NCBI RefSeq assembly: GCF_003253485.1
Contig: NZ_QKTX01000002.1
Location: 1-64,000, forward strand
DNA: 64,000 bases
From: Algoriphagus aquaeductus
GTDB lineage: Bacteria; Bacteroidota; Bacteroidia; Cytophagales; Cyclobacteriaceae
Direction of reading: 5' to 3'
Below, piece by piece: positions 27,181 through 36,415 of the stretch. Position 1 is the stretch's first letter. Each line of letters opens with the position of its first letter. The notes under the pieces are model-generated. The model did not search any database and was not told the DNA's origin. It saw only the letters and a program-made list of their open reading frames with translations. The position numbers were made by a program, and so were the translations under genes.

Positions 27181-28157
27181 AGGTTTTCAAGGAATCGGGT
27201 CAGCGCGATCCTCCAATCCGGGTCTGCATCCCATTCAGGGCCAATGAATAATTCATCTCTCACTAAAAAACGGATATAATACTTGACCACCGTTTTGAAA
27301 CCTTCCTCTCCGGCGATAGGCTCGAGTCCCATACTTTTCATCAAATCGGCCTGCCGTCCTTCCACTTTGACAAGAAGAAATTGGACACGGTCAGCGATCA
27401 GCTGTTGGGAAGTTTTTGCCTCAGTCAGCCATTCGATTTGGTGGGGATAGTTTGCTTCAAAAATGCTCTGAATCTGTGATTTTTGAGCGGCTTGCTCTGC
27501 CAAAATCGAAGCTTCGGATTTGCCATACAGGTCATATCGAAAATAACTCATCGCTCCTGTCTCTGCCGAAGATCCCTCCAGCGGAATTCCCAGCTTGAAA
27601 ACTTCCAGGTTTAGGGGATTTCTGGGAAGAAAGCGCTGGACTGACTGTGCTGTTTCCTGAGTGCTTATTGAAGGAAATTCTGCCACATCAATGACCAAAA
27701 GATTTTGTGATTTGGCAGTTTTTCCCAATTCTGCCAACATTCTTCCTGCTTCATTCCAATCTTTTCCAGAGACTCCAAAAAGAGAGGCTGAGGAAATAAT
27801 TTTTCCATCTCTGGAAAAAGGCCCTACATGGATGCTCAAATTTTCCTTTTGCCGAGTGACCAGAATGATGTTTTGGACCTGTCTTTGTAAAAATGCCTTC
27901 GCATAATCTGCCTGTCTTGCCTCGGAAAGAGCCACTTGCTCCAGCTCAAAATATGCCACTGGATCTGCTCCCGCCTTGACTAGATACTTGTGCACACTGT
28001 CTGCCAGCTGCTGCCAGGCCAATACCGGACGTGCACCCGGATCTGTGGAAACCACCACAACTGACTTGCCCTCAAAAAAAGAGTTCGGCAAACTGCCTTG
28101 AGCATTTACGAGGGGAGTCAGAGCAAGAAAAAAAACAAAAGCAAAGATATATTTCAT
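27171..28157 (-). CDS. Secreted protein of unknown function
   Basis: 328 residues with a cleavable signal peptide (cut near VNAQ, residue 20). The rest is soluble and would be periplasmic. The N-terminal half alternates strands and helices (GKSVVVVSTDPGARPVLAWQQLADSV, QNIILVTRQ, NLLVIDVAEFPS) suggesting a Rossmann-like sandwich; the C-terminal half is helical (about 225-328) and ends in GPEWDADPDWRIALTRFLENLKK. No catalytic motif is recognised. It is a stand-alone gene divergent from the M28 peptidase. Confidence 0.8.
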   Translation of the reverse strand: MKYIFAFVFFLALTPLVNAQGSLPNSFFEGKSVVVVSTDPGARPVLAWQQLADSVHKYLVKAGADPVAYFELEQVALSEARQADYAKAFLQRQVQNIILVTRQKENLSIHVGPFSRDGKIISSASLFGVSGKDWNEAGRMLAELGKTAKSQNLLVIDVAEFPSISTQETAQSVQRFLPRNPLNLEVFKLGIPLEGSSAETGAMSYFRYDLYGKSEASILAEQAAQKSQIQSIFEANYPHQIEWLTEAKTSQQLIADRVQFLLVKVEGRQADLMKSMGLEPIAGEEGFKTVVKYYIRFLVRDELFIGPEWDADPDWRIALTRFLENLKK

Positions 28158-28227
28158 GCGATTCCTGAGGTGAAGACAGATCGGTCTGTATTTTTACGAA
28201 TATACATAACGAACAATAGGTATCCAG

Positions 28228-29160
28228 ATGAATTCTCCAGTGCACAAATTAATTACAATAATTCTAGTTCTTATCTCCTCTTGGAGCTCTTTTGCCCAGG
28301 AAGTCAACTCAAAAAAACTACTCCAGCACATCGAATATCTCTCTTCAGATGACTTAGCCGGCCGAAAACCCCTCAGTGACGGTAGCATGAAAGCAAGAAA
28401 ATACATCTTGGATGAACTCACCTCTTTCGACTTGGTGGAGCCTCTTTATCCTGATTTCATTCAGAACTTTTCTTTTCTCAACCAGCGAGAGGTCAAAAAC
28501 TACAAGGATGCTGCCAACTTGGTGGCGTTCATTCCCGGCAGCCAGTCCAGAAAAGTCATCGTGATCACAGCACACTATGACCATGTGGGAATAGGAAAAG
28601 CGGATAGCAAGGGAGACTCCATCTATAATGGTGCTGATGACAATGCCTCCGGCACCGCAGCATTAATGGTCTTAGCGGAGTACTTTTCACAAAACCGCCC
28701 TAAACACGGAATGATGTTTGTCGCTTTGGATGCTGAGGAAATGGGTCTCAGGGGAGCCCGCGCACTGGTCAATGATTTTCCGTATCCCCTGGATCAAATC
28801 GTGTTGAATCTCAACATGGACATGCTTTCCAGAAGTGATAAAAACGAGCTGTATATCTCAGGGACATATTACTATCCACGATTTAAAACCATTTTGGAAA
28901 AAGTGGCCAACGGATCCAATCCCACATTACGCTTTGGACATGACGAACCCGGTACTGGAAGCAATGACTGGACAAAATCCTCGGACCACGGAGCTTTTTT
29001 TGAAAAGAAAGTACCTCACCTGTACTTCGGTGTGGAGGACCATATCGACTACCACAAACCCAGTGATGAGTTCAAAAATATCCAACCCCAATTCTATATC
29101 AATGCCGTCAACCTTGTACTAAAATCCCTGATCGCGTTGGATACTGAATTGCTGGAATAG
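28228..29160 (+). CDS. M28 family metallopeptidase, secreted
   Basis: 310 residues with a signal peptide (cut near SFAQ, residue 24). The catalytic domain has the di-zinc aminopeptidase motifs: TAHYDHVG (His), NGADDNASG (bridging Asp), LDAEEMGLRGA (Glu general base and Glu ligand), LNMDMLSR (Asp) and SSDHGAFF...PHLYF (His). All five zinc ligands appear present. The family releases N-terminal residues from peptides, or removes glutamate in glutamate carboxypeptidase relatives. It is probably periplasmic. Confidence 0.92.
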   Translation: MNSPVHKLITIILVLISSWSSFAQEVNSKKLLQHIEYLSSDDLAGRKPLSDGSMKARKYILDELTSFDLVEPLYPDFIQNFSFLNQREVKNYKDAANLVAFIPGSQSRKVIVITAHYDHVGIGKADSKGDSIYNGADDNASGTAALMVLAEYFSQNRPKHGMMFVALDAEEMGLRGARALVNDFPYPLDQIVLNLNMDMLSRSDKNELYISGTYYYPRFKTILEKVANGSNPTLRFGHDEPGTGSNDWTKSSDHGAFFEKKVPHLYFGVEDHIDYHKPSDEFKNIQPQFYINAVNLVLKSLIALDTELLE

Positions 29161-29213
29161 CGCGAACGTTTTGTATCTTCTCTGCTAAATGAGGACCTTA
29201 ATCTTTTTGTGCT

Positions 29214-30992
29214 TTGGGAAAAAATGATCTGATCACCCGCCTACTCATCTGGAGACTCAGACACATGAGCAATCAGACCTTCATTCTGATCTTGAGTGGT
29301 TTGATCGGTATCTTTTCCGGATTGGCTGCGGTCGTCTTAAAAACAGCTGTGCATGGTATTCAAAAATTCCTGACCGAGGATTTTTATACCGAGTATGCCA
29401 ATTTCATGTACATATTATATCCCCTGATCGGGATCTCATCGGCATTTCTGATCGGAAAATTTATTCTGAAAGACGTCGGAGGGCATGGCATCCCAGATGT
29501 CCTTTTTAACATATCCAAAAACTCCAGTCTAATTCCCCGGGTCAAAACGTACAGTAGAGTCATTACTTCGGCTTTGACGGTCGGATTTGGCGGATCTGTT
29601 GGATTGGAAGCTCCCATGGTGATGACGGGATCGGCCATCGGTTCCAATGTAGGAGTCTTAATGCACTTGAATGCAAAAAAGAGAACCCTACTGATCGGTT
29701 GCGGGGCTGCAGGAGCAATTTCGGCAATCTTCGGAGCTCCTATTGGTGCAGTTATATTCGCGATTGAGGTTATTTTGATGGAAATCAGTACGGCGAGTTT
29801 TATTCCTCTGCTGATAGCATCGGTAACCGGCTCACTTACTTCCATGATTTTGATCGGAGAAGAATCCTTGTTCAATTTCAACCTCAAGGATTCATTTCAG
29901 GCAGCCCACATGCCGTATTACTTGCTCCTTGGGATCATTTGTGGATTTGTCTCGCTTTATTTCAGCCAGCTGGTGCGGTCTACCGAAAAAATCATGGATG
30001 ACATCGGGGATCAATGGATGAGGATTACTTACGGTGGAGCATTTTTAGGATTTATGGTGTTCTTTTTCCCTCCAATCTATGGCGAGGGTTATGATACCCT
30101 CAACATTCTGATCGAAGGCACCTCTGCAGAAGTATTGGACAAAAGCCCCTTTTTCTCAGCCATAGAAAATCCCGTCATGATCTTGGTGTTTCTGGTATTG
30201 ATTATTCTCCTCAAACCCATCGCATCGGCTATTACGATTGGGGCAGGCGGAAGCGGGGGAATTTTTGCACCTTCCCTGTATGTGGGAGGTATCACCGGAT
30301 TCGTATTTGCTTTTGCAAAAAACATGTTTGGCTTCCACATTCCCCTCCCTTTGGCTCATTTTACCCTAGTCGCGATGTGTGGAGTCATGGCTGGTGTCCA
30401 ACACGCCCCACTTTCTGCCATATTCCTAATAGCCGAACTGACGGGAGGATATGAACTTTTTGTCCCCTTGATGTTTGTCTCAGCTATTTCATTCATCACC
30501 AAAACCTCATTTCAAAAGGACAGTCTCTACACCTTGCAACTTAAAGCCCAAGGGAAGCATTTGCCGGAAACCAAAGACCAGGAATTGCTCGAAACCATCA
30601 GCATCACCCAAGTAATCGAGCGTGACTTACTACCCATCCATCCTGAGGCTCATTTGGAGGACTTGATAGAACGGGTTAAAATTTCCAAGCGCAATATTTT
30701 CCCGGTGGTGGATGAGGCCCAAACCCTCCACGGAATCATCACACTGGACGACATCAGAGACATCATGTTTGATCCGGAAAAGCAAAAAACAGTACTCATC
30801 CGTCAGCTCATGCACAGTCCCCCAGAAATCCTATTTTCAACTGAAAATATGCAATCTGCTATGGAAAAATTCGAGCGATCGGGTGCTTGGAATCTGCCTG
30901 TACTGGAGGAAAACAAGTATTTGGGCTTCGTCTCCAAAGCAAGAATATTCAATGCTTATCGAAAAAGATTGATTCGACAAAAGCAGGATTAA
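29214..30992 (+). CDS. ClC-family chloride channel/antiporter with C-terminal CBS pair
   Basis: 592 residues from the only upstream start, a TTG at 29214; the first in-frame ATG is at 29265 (Met18). The residues between them (LIWRLRHMSNQTF) look conserved, so the TTG may be real. About ten membrane segments carry ClC filter motifs GSVGLEAP (GxxGxEGP-like), GAAGAISAIFGAPIGAVIFAIE (GxFxxP-like) and GAGGSGGIFAPSLYVGG, followed by two CBS domains (about 460-590). ClC proteins with CBS domains transport chloride or other anions. The Glu of GLEAP fits an exchanging antiporter. Upstream frames give an in-frame stop at 29199. Confidence 0.9.
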   Translation: MGKNDLITRLLIWRLRHMSNQTFILILSGLIGIFSGLAAVVLKTAVHGIQKFLTEDFYTEYANFMYILYPLIGISSAFLIGKFILKDVGGHGIPDVLFNISKNSSLIPRVKTYSRVITSALTVGFGGSVGLEAPMVMTGSAIGSNVGVLMHLNAKKRTLLIGCGAAGAISAIFGAPIGAVIFAIEVILMEISTASFIPLLIASVTGSLTSMILIGEESLFNFNLKDSFQAAHMPYYLLLGIICGFVSLYFSQLVRSTEKIMDDIGDQWMRITYGGAFLGFMVFFFPPIYGEGYDTLNILIEGTSAEVLDKSPFFSAIENPVMILVFLVLIILLKPIASAITIGAGGSGGIFAPSLYVGGITGFVFAFAKNMFGFHIPLPLAHFTLVAMCGVMAGVQHAPLSAIFLIAELTGGYELFVPLMFVSAISFITKTSFQKDSLYTLQLKAQGKHLPETKDQELLETISITQVIERDLLPIHPEAHLEDLIERVKISKRNIFPVVDEAQTLHGIITLDDIRDIMFDPEKQKTVLIRQLMHSPPEILFSTENMQSAMEKFERSGAWNLPVLEENKYLGFVSKARIFNAYRKRLIRQKQD

Positions 30993-31419
30993 ACCCAAAT
31001 TGAAATAAAATTTGGATTGGGAAATTATCCACGGGCACCACAAAAATATTCATCATTTTTTTTCAGTTAGCTTCATTTATCCACAAAATCAACTACAGCG
31101 ATCAAGTCATAACTTGTTGTTTTTTAACATTTTATATACCAATCAAAGATGGGTGTGGATAAATAATTGAATTTGTGGATAAATTTTCCTTGCGTTTTTT
31201 CTTCTTCAAATGCGCGTCATAAAGCCACTTTTTGGAATTCGGACATCTGGAAAAAATCCTCCAAAATCTCTTCCGAAAGAGCGGTAATACTTCACGCTTT
31301 TTAGAATATTATTTGGAAAAGAATTTTGAACCCCTCCTTGAATCGTTTTGAATTGGTGATGTTAAAAACATTAGGTTTAAAATATTGAAAAAATTAAAAT
31401 TTAACATGGAAAATTCAAA
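30993..31419. other. AT-rich intergenic region with a DnaA-box cluster
   Basis: About 430 bp between two convergent genes (ClC and mtgA). It contains three perfect DnaA boxes, TTATCCACA at 31077-31085 (plus) and TGTGGATAA at 31154-31162 and 31174-31182 (minus), and a one-mismatch box TTATCCACG at 31025-31033 (plus). The boxes face one another as two plus then two minus copies around an AT-rich core. The region to 31.4 kb is A/T-tract rich. This could be an origin or a DnaA-titrating site; both are inferences. The converging gene directions around the site do not favour an origin. Confidence 0.55.
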
Positions 31420-32115
31420 TTATGCCCCAACTCCCAAAGGGGCTAAATTGTTCATCTGCCTCATGATCCAAGCTTGTCTACCTCTGATATATCCCGTAGG
31501 CCGGGCTGGACTCCATCTCCTGGGATTGGGCAATACAGCCGCTATCAATGCGGCTTGACTCTGGGAAAGTTTGGAGGCACTTTTGTTGAAATAGGTTTGT
31601 GCGGCTGCTTCAATACCATAGACACCTTCTCCCATTTCAATGACATTGAGATAAACTTCCAAAATGCGTTCTTTGGACCACAGCAACTCTACCAATACGG
31701 TGAAATAGGCTTCCAGCCCTTTTCTCACATAACTCCTGGAAGGCCATAAAAAAACGTTCTTGACCGTCTGTTGGGTAATGGTACTGGCACCTTTGATCCG
31801 CTTTCCCTTTTTGTTGTTTTCCCAGGCTTTCTCCATTGCTTCAAAATCGAAACCTCGGTGATCCATGAATTTCTGGTCCTCCGCCGCGACCACGGCCTGG
31901 GGCGCATGTCTGGACATTTTTTCTATAGAAACCCAGTCTTTGTACAGGCGCATTTCCTTTTTGGAGTCAAATGCTTGTTCAGCAAGGCGAATGACCATCA
32001 GAGGCGTCACCGGAACAGGCACAAAACGATATAGGATAACCAGTCCGATCGAAATGCCAAAAAACCAAAGGGTGACTTTGAGGATTACTCTTCCTATCCA
32101 ACGGATGATCTTCAT
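31420..32115 (-). CDS. mtgA: Monofunctional biosynthetic peptidoglycan transglycosylase
   Basis: 231 residues. It polymerises lipid II into glycan strands at the periplasmic face of the inner membrane. An N-terminal membrane anchor (about residues 9-30, VILKVTLWFFGISIGLVILY) is followed by the GT51 domain with the catalytic Glu in AAEDQKFMDHRGFD, and the motifs GASTITQQ, KNVFLW, and EVYLNVIEMGEGVYGIEAAA. There is no transpeptidase domain, so it is MtgA rather than a bifunctional PBP1. Monocistronic. Confidence 0.95.
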   Translation of the reverse strand: MKIIRWIGRVILKVTLWFFGISIGLVILYRFVPVPVTPLMVIRLAEQAFDSKKEMRLYKDWVSIEKMSRHAPQAVVAAEDQKFMDHRGFDFEAMEKAWENNKKGKRIKGASTITQQTVKNVFLWPSRSYVRKGLEAYFTVLVELLWSKERILEVYLNVIEMGEGVYGIEAAAQTYFNKSASKLSQSQAALIAAVLPNPRRWSPARPTGYIRGRQAWIMRQMNNLAPLGVGA

Positions 32116-32447
32116 ACCAGGGAATTTAATTTTTCAAACACAAAGAGATATAAAATTCCGAGTATACGCAATTTTGCGAATTTGCTATTTTTCATGGCAT
32201 AGGGTTGAAAGCTGGTCATTTTGTGAGACCGAACAAAATCAACCCCCTATCAGAGCATAGAAATACATTCAAGAGGTCAAAGATTGAAGTTTACCGGATT
32301 ATTTAAACTATTGATTCACCTACCTGACATGTTGGCTTTTTCCCCTTTTCCGACCATCAAGGTCACGAATCAAACAAAAGGCAGGGTAAGCCGTCAAGAA
32401 TAAATCTCTTGAATAAAGACCATAAAAAAAGGGCCGAAGCCCTTGAA
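32116..32447. other. Intergenic region between mtgA and the DUF3857 operon
   Basis: About 330 bp with mtgA upstream sequence on the left and the DUF3857 terminator on the right. No gene supported. Confidence 0.4.
32428..32445 (-). terminator. Terminator of the DUF3857 operon with a UUCG tetraloop
   Basis: On the minus strand GGGC-TTCG-GCCC, a stable C(UUCG)G tetraloop hairpin, is followed by seven T. It begins 3 bp past the stop of the 640-residue gene. Confidence 0.88.
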
Positions 32448-34370
32448 TTAAGGTTTGGCAACCTTTTTTAAAATCACCGGTGCGCTCAACTTGGAAGCAA
32501 CAGTCTCCATAAAATATTTGAGATCTCCATAATTTTTCACGGGAATCAGGCTACTTCTGATATCCAACTTGGCAGTAACCTTGAGTACTTCTCCCAAATT
32601 TTCTACTGAATAATTAAACCCAACCAATCCACCAGATATCGTAATATTTTCATTGGTAGGGAAGTCATCTACCTCATATCCCTCAGGCACTTGAATATTG
32701 GCAGTGTAAATTTCACTGAAGGGATAATCGAAATCTACCGGAAACACCCGATACTCCTGGGTAAATGGATTTTTGGAAAAAGAAGAAACCTTTAAGGGAT
32801 TAAAAACCAGGGTCTCCGCCTCATTTGCACCTTTCATTACATAGTCAAAGCTCGAATTCACATAATTATTTTCTTCCAATAAATTTTCCACTTTGGCATT
32901 TCTCACTTCCATCAACAAGCCATCACTACTAAACATCTCCTCCAATGGTTTTTCCGATTTTTTGTACCGCTCGACTGCATGCATCACCTGAAGTCCCTGA
33001 TAGTGATGGCTTCGAAGCGTATTTTTAATAATAAGCTCACCGGTTTCTTTGTCCAGATAAGCTGTTGAAATAACCAAATTGTTGGACTGATGCTTTATCG
33101 GAATATCGATCAACTGACTTTTTCCTTTTTGTACCAAAAAGCCACCTTTAACCTGCTTGTCAATGTCCACATAGCCGAATGGAGCTTGCGAATCACTCAG
33201 GTCAATAAATTGCTGTTGACCATCCAACTCCGCCAAAAGCAGGATCTCATCAAATTGATTCAGAAAAGGAAACAGGATGAGGTCACTTCTACCATACCCT
33301 TTGCTTCCAATCAAAACCGGATCACAGGTAATTCCCTGAGAGCGAAGCACCCCCATATAAGCCAAGATCAGTTCTCCGGGTGTTCCTTTTTTGGATTTCA
33401 ACAACTGATTGAGTGACTGATTAGGATAGATCCAATCCTCTCCTTCGTTGATAAAATTATCTCGGATATAATAATACGCACGCGCTGCTTTTTCTTTCTG
33501 TGTCCCTTTGGACATATCCAGGGAAAACAATTCCCTCTCCAAAGCTGAAGTTTTGTAATACCCTTTGGTGGTGTATCCTTCAATCAACTCATCTCCCAAT
33601 TTTTCCCAGGTATTCAATACGTCGACAAATTCTCCTCCGCCGGACTGATATCGGGAAAGCTGGAACTCTACCCGCTCCTGATAATCCCGATAGTTTTTCA
33701 TGTACGGCTCTTCTTTGAGCGAGTGGAGATCTCTCAATTCCCAGGAGTATAGTCCATTATTTGCTACTCTTTTGGATTTGGTGAAAAAATGCTGACCCTG
33801 ACCAATCATTTTATATTCAAATTGAGGGACCATATTGATCTGGTATTTGGAGAAGATCGTAGGAATACTTCGCTGAAAGGACCACCCATCCAAAAAAGTA
33901 AGGTTTTTGTCTCCTTTTTTGTAGCTGTATTCGAGTATTGAACCTACCTGTGCGTCCGGAAATGAAATCCGGGCCTCTGAATATCCCTCACCTAGATCAA
34001 CCATATGGATGTGTTCCTTTCCGATTTTGGTCTCTACATATTGCCCATCGACCGCATGATAGAGCTGCGCCTTGATACCTGAAATATTTTCCGTTCCGGA
34101 ACTTCCCCTGTAGAAGCGGATTCGAACATCTGCATATTCTTTACCTGCTTCGGTCAATATTTTGAGTCGGTAGAAATAGCTGGTTTCGAGCATTCCTCCG
34201 AAAAACCGTGAGTCCCCGCTGGAAGCTAAAATCACAGCCGGTGCTCCGGATTCATAGGGGACTTCAGTCATAGCCCATTCAGTTTCGCTGATCTCACCCA
34301 TCTTGATGGATTGTGCCGGGAGGTGGGTATAGCCAAGAAAAAGGACTAGGCCCAAAAAGAATTTATTCAT
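32448..34370 (-). CDS. DUF3857-type transglutaminase-like protein with degenerate active site
   Basis: 640 residues with a signal peptide (cut near LPAQ, about residue 19), so probably periplasmic. N-terminal DUF3857 domain (about 40-240, EYSYKKGDKN, WELRDL) then a transglutaminase-like region around 290-390. The position of the catalytic Cys is Pro331 (KGTPGELIL) and that of the His is Glu375 (QFDEILLLAEL); an Asp remains in FIDLSDS. By comparison with its neighbour, this copy looks catalytically dead. It overlaps the end of the paralogue at 34363 by 8 bp, so the two are translationally coupled. Possible roles are substrate or partner binding; none is established. Confidence 0.87.
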   Translation of the reverse strand: MNKFFLGLVLFLGYTHLPAQSIKMGEISETEWAMTEVPYESGAPAVILASSGDSRFFGGMLETSYFYRLKILTEAGKEYADVRIRFYRGSSGTENISGIKAQLYHAVDGQYVETKIGKEHIHMVDLGEGYSEARISFPDAQVGSILEYSYKKGDKNLTFLDGWSFQRSIPTIFSKYQINMVPQFEYKMIGQGQHFFTKSKRVANNGLYSWELRDLHSLKEEPYMKNYRDYQERVEFQLSRYQSGGGEFVDVLNTWEKLGDELIEGYTTKGYYKTSALERELFSLDMSKGTQKEKAARAYYYIRDNFINEGEDWIYPNQSLNQLLKSKKGTPGELILAYMGVLRSQGITCDPVLIGSKGYGRSDLILFPFLNQFDEILLLAELDGQQQFIDLSDSQAPFGYVDIDKQVKGGFLVQKGKSQLIDIPIKHQSNNLVISTAYLDKETGELIIKNTLRSHHYQGLQVMHAVERYKKSEKPLEEMFSSDGLLMEVRNAKVENLLEENNYVNSSFDYVMKGANEAETLVFNPLKVSSFSKNPFTQEYRVFPVDFDYPFSEIYTANIQVPEGYEVDDFPTNENITISGGLVGFNYSVENLGEVLKVTAKLDIRSSLIPVKNYGDLKYFMETVASKLSAPVILKKVAKP

Positions 34371-36222
34371 AGTGAAGGGTACTTAAAGTGGTTTTTACAA
34401 AGGCAGGAGTGTGGTCAAATTTGGTATTGATCTCCTTAATGAGAATGGATTTTTGGTCGGATTTTAAGTCAGGGTCCAAGTGAATGGATACTTTTCGAAG
34501 TACATGAACAGTTTTACCTGATTTGGAAAAAGTCAACAAGCCTTCGTAGCCCGTACCGCTTACTTTAATTTCCCGTTGATTTCCTCCTTCCATTTCGAGG
34601 TCATCAGGAAGTAATATTTCATAGCTATCCTCCCTTTCTAAAAAATTAGAAGACAACTGCGAAGCTGTTATTCTGGCCAAAAAAGGCCTGAATATTACTC
34701 GCTTAGCAGTCGATTGGGTAAATCGCTGAACTACACCTTCGTACTTGATTTCAGAGGTAGGAATACTGTCTTTACGATCGATTTTTATGGAAAAATCCTG
34801 AACAATCAAGCCGGCAACTGCTGAATTCTGATTGAGGTAATCTCTTTTCTCGCGATCGTCCATCCGGGCACTGATCTCCCGTGCGAGCATGGCCGGATTC
34901 CCCTGATTTTCCCAAATGCTTTCAATTTGAGCAGCACCTTGGGTATCCAAAGAAAGTTTGGAATGGGAAGAAATTTTATTCCATTCTGAATCCAGGTAGG
35001 TGGGGGTTTTGCTCAAATATCCACCATCCGGAGTAATGACCAATACATGCCTATTGCTGGTAAAATTTCCCAAATATCCGGGTGGATTGAGGTTAGATGT
35101 ACATTCCAGCCAAATCGGATCTTTATCTGTGGGAACTTTCAGAATCACGTGGTTAAACTGGTTGGAGGGAAGATCTATTTCGATATCCTCCTCCCCAATA
35201 CCAGCGTTGACTAAGGTGTAAAAAGAAGGAATCCCGGCCACTTCCAACATGGACTTCATGAAATTGGTCAATGCTTTACAATCTCCAAACTTGTTGTCTA
35301 CCACTTCTTTGGCAGTCATAGTCTGCCATCCACCTATCCCCAACTGAATACTGACATAGCGGTAGTTTCGCTGCAGGTAATCATAGAGAATAGCCACTTT
35401 TTCAAAGGGAGAATTTGCATCTTTTACCAACGAAAGGATTTGGTTTTTGACCGATTCGGGGAGTTCTCCTCTACCTTCATTCAATTTATTTTGCCAAGAA
35501 GCTAATCCAGCCCAATCATTCATCTCCCCCTGAAATTCATTGACAGCAAATTTGACAGGCGCAAGTAAAAGTTTGGGATCCATTTCCAAGTCAAATGAAG
35601 GAGTCTGTACCTCAAGATCTTTCTCTATCCAAATCATGGTGGTGATTCCTCCTTCTTCTTTGGTTTCCTTAGTGCCCGTAAGATTAAGTTCTTTGAATTT
35701 CAACCCCATTTCTGTGGGATAATGAAAAATCAAGGTTGATTCCTTCACCTTTTGGTAATTGGACTTGACCGGCATCCATTCGGGGTAATAAAAATTGCTC
35801 TTTTTGAGAATTTCCGTTCTAATCTTTACCAATACAGGGTATCGTGGAGCAGAAAGCTCAAAGTACTTATAGCGATCGTCCAGCAAAAAATCAGAACTTG
35901 ACACAGCCCGTTCAGTCATATCTTTTAAGCGGGCCTTTTTAATCGTTTTACCCCCCAAAGGTTCAATCATTTCCAATTGAAAATCCTTGATATCCTGCAA
36001 TTTGTTAAAACCCAAAACTACCATACCGTGCTTCAAGCCTTCGGCGCTCAAAATGGTCAGGGATTTTTCATCCACGACAGATAGAGAATAATCTTGATGA
36101 AGTCTGTAAGTGATTTTTTGCTCTAAATGAGAGTGGACAGGGGCTTCTTTCTGCACTTTTGCAGTATCCTGAAATCCAAAAAGTTCAATACTTAAGAGGA
36201 TTCCAAAAAGTAAATTCAACAT
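34363..36222 (-). CDS. DUF3857/transglutaminase-domain protein
   Basis: 619 residues with an N-terminal signal segment and a DUF3857 domain (about 50-230), followed by a transglutaminase-like core at about 270-400. The catalytic Cys315 is in NKFGDCKALTNFM and His358 in SNQFNHVIL; the third residue is Glu373 in IWLECTSN, where family members usually have Asp. The C-terminal half is a beta-rich DUF3858-like region. It is probably periplasmic and acts on or binds protein or peptide substrates; the family has no confirmed activity. First gene of a two-gene operon with the degenerate paralogue. Confidence 0.9.
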   Translation of the reverse strand: MLNLLFGILLSIELFGFQDTAKVQKEAPVHSHLEQKITYRLHQDYSLSVVDEKSLTILSAEGLKHGMVVLGFNKLQDIKDFQLEMIEPLGGKTIKKARLKDMTERAVSSSDFLLDDRYKYFELSAPRYPVLVKIRTEILKKSNFYYPEWMPVKSNYQKVKESTLIFHYPTEMGLKFKELNLTGTKETKEEGGITTMIWIEKDLEVQTPSFDLEMDPKLLLAPVKFAVNEFQGEMNDWAGLASWQNKLNEGRGELPESVKNQILSLVKDANSPFEKVAILYDYLQRNYRYVSIQLGIGGWQTMTAKEVVDNKFGDCKALTNFMKSMLEVAGIPSFYTLVNAGIGEEDIEIDLPSNQFNHVILKVPTDKDPIWLECTSNLNPPGYLGNFTSNRHVLVITPDGGYLSKTPTYLDSEWNKISSHSKLSLDTQGAAQIESIWENQGNPAMLAREISARMDDREKRDYLNQNSAVAGLIVQDFSIKIDRKDSIPTSEIKYEGVVQRFTQSTAKRVIFRPFLARITASQLSSNFLEREDSYEILLPDDLEMEGGNQREIKVSGTGYEGLLTFSKSGKTVHVLRKVSIHLDPDLKSDQKSILIKEINTKFDHTPAFVKTTLSTLHYE

Positions 36223-36415
36223 ATTTAAACGGAAATAACCCTTGCAAAGAGAGATTAGTTTTTCAAATATTCAAGCATTTCACTAAAAATTTTTTTGTGG
36301 AAAATTAAGCACATTTCACTGTAGTCGATATACAAAAAAGGACCTGGAAGTTTGAACAGTCATTTGTAATTCCAGATTTATCCTCGCTACTTTGATCCCT
36401 ATTTCCTATCTACCT

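Noticed and set aside
31110..31150. Possible dif/XerCD site in TTTTTTAACATTTTATATACC near the DnaA boxes
   Set aside because: Only one arm resembles the XerD-side consensus; the other arm does not match, so it is not supported. It would fit the convergent gene direction, so it is worth a profile search genome-wide.
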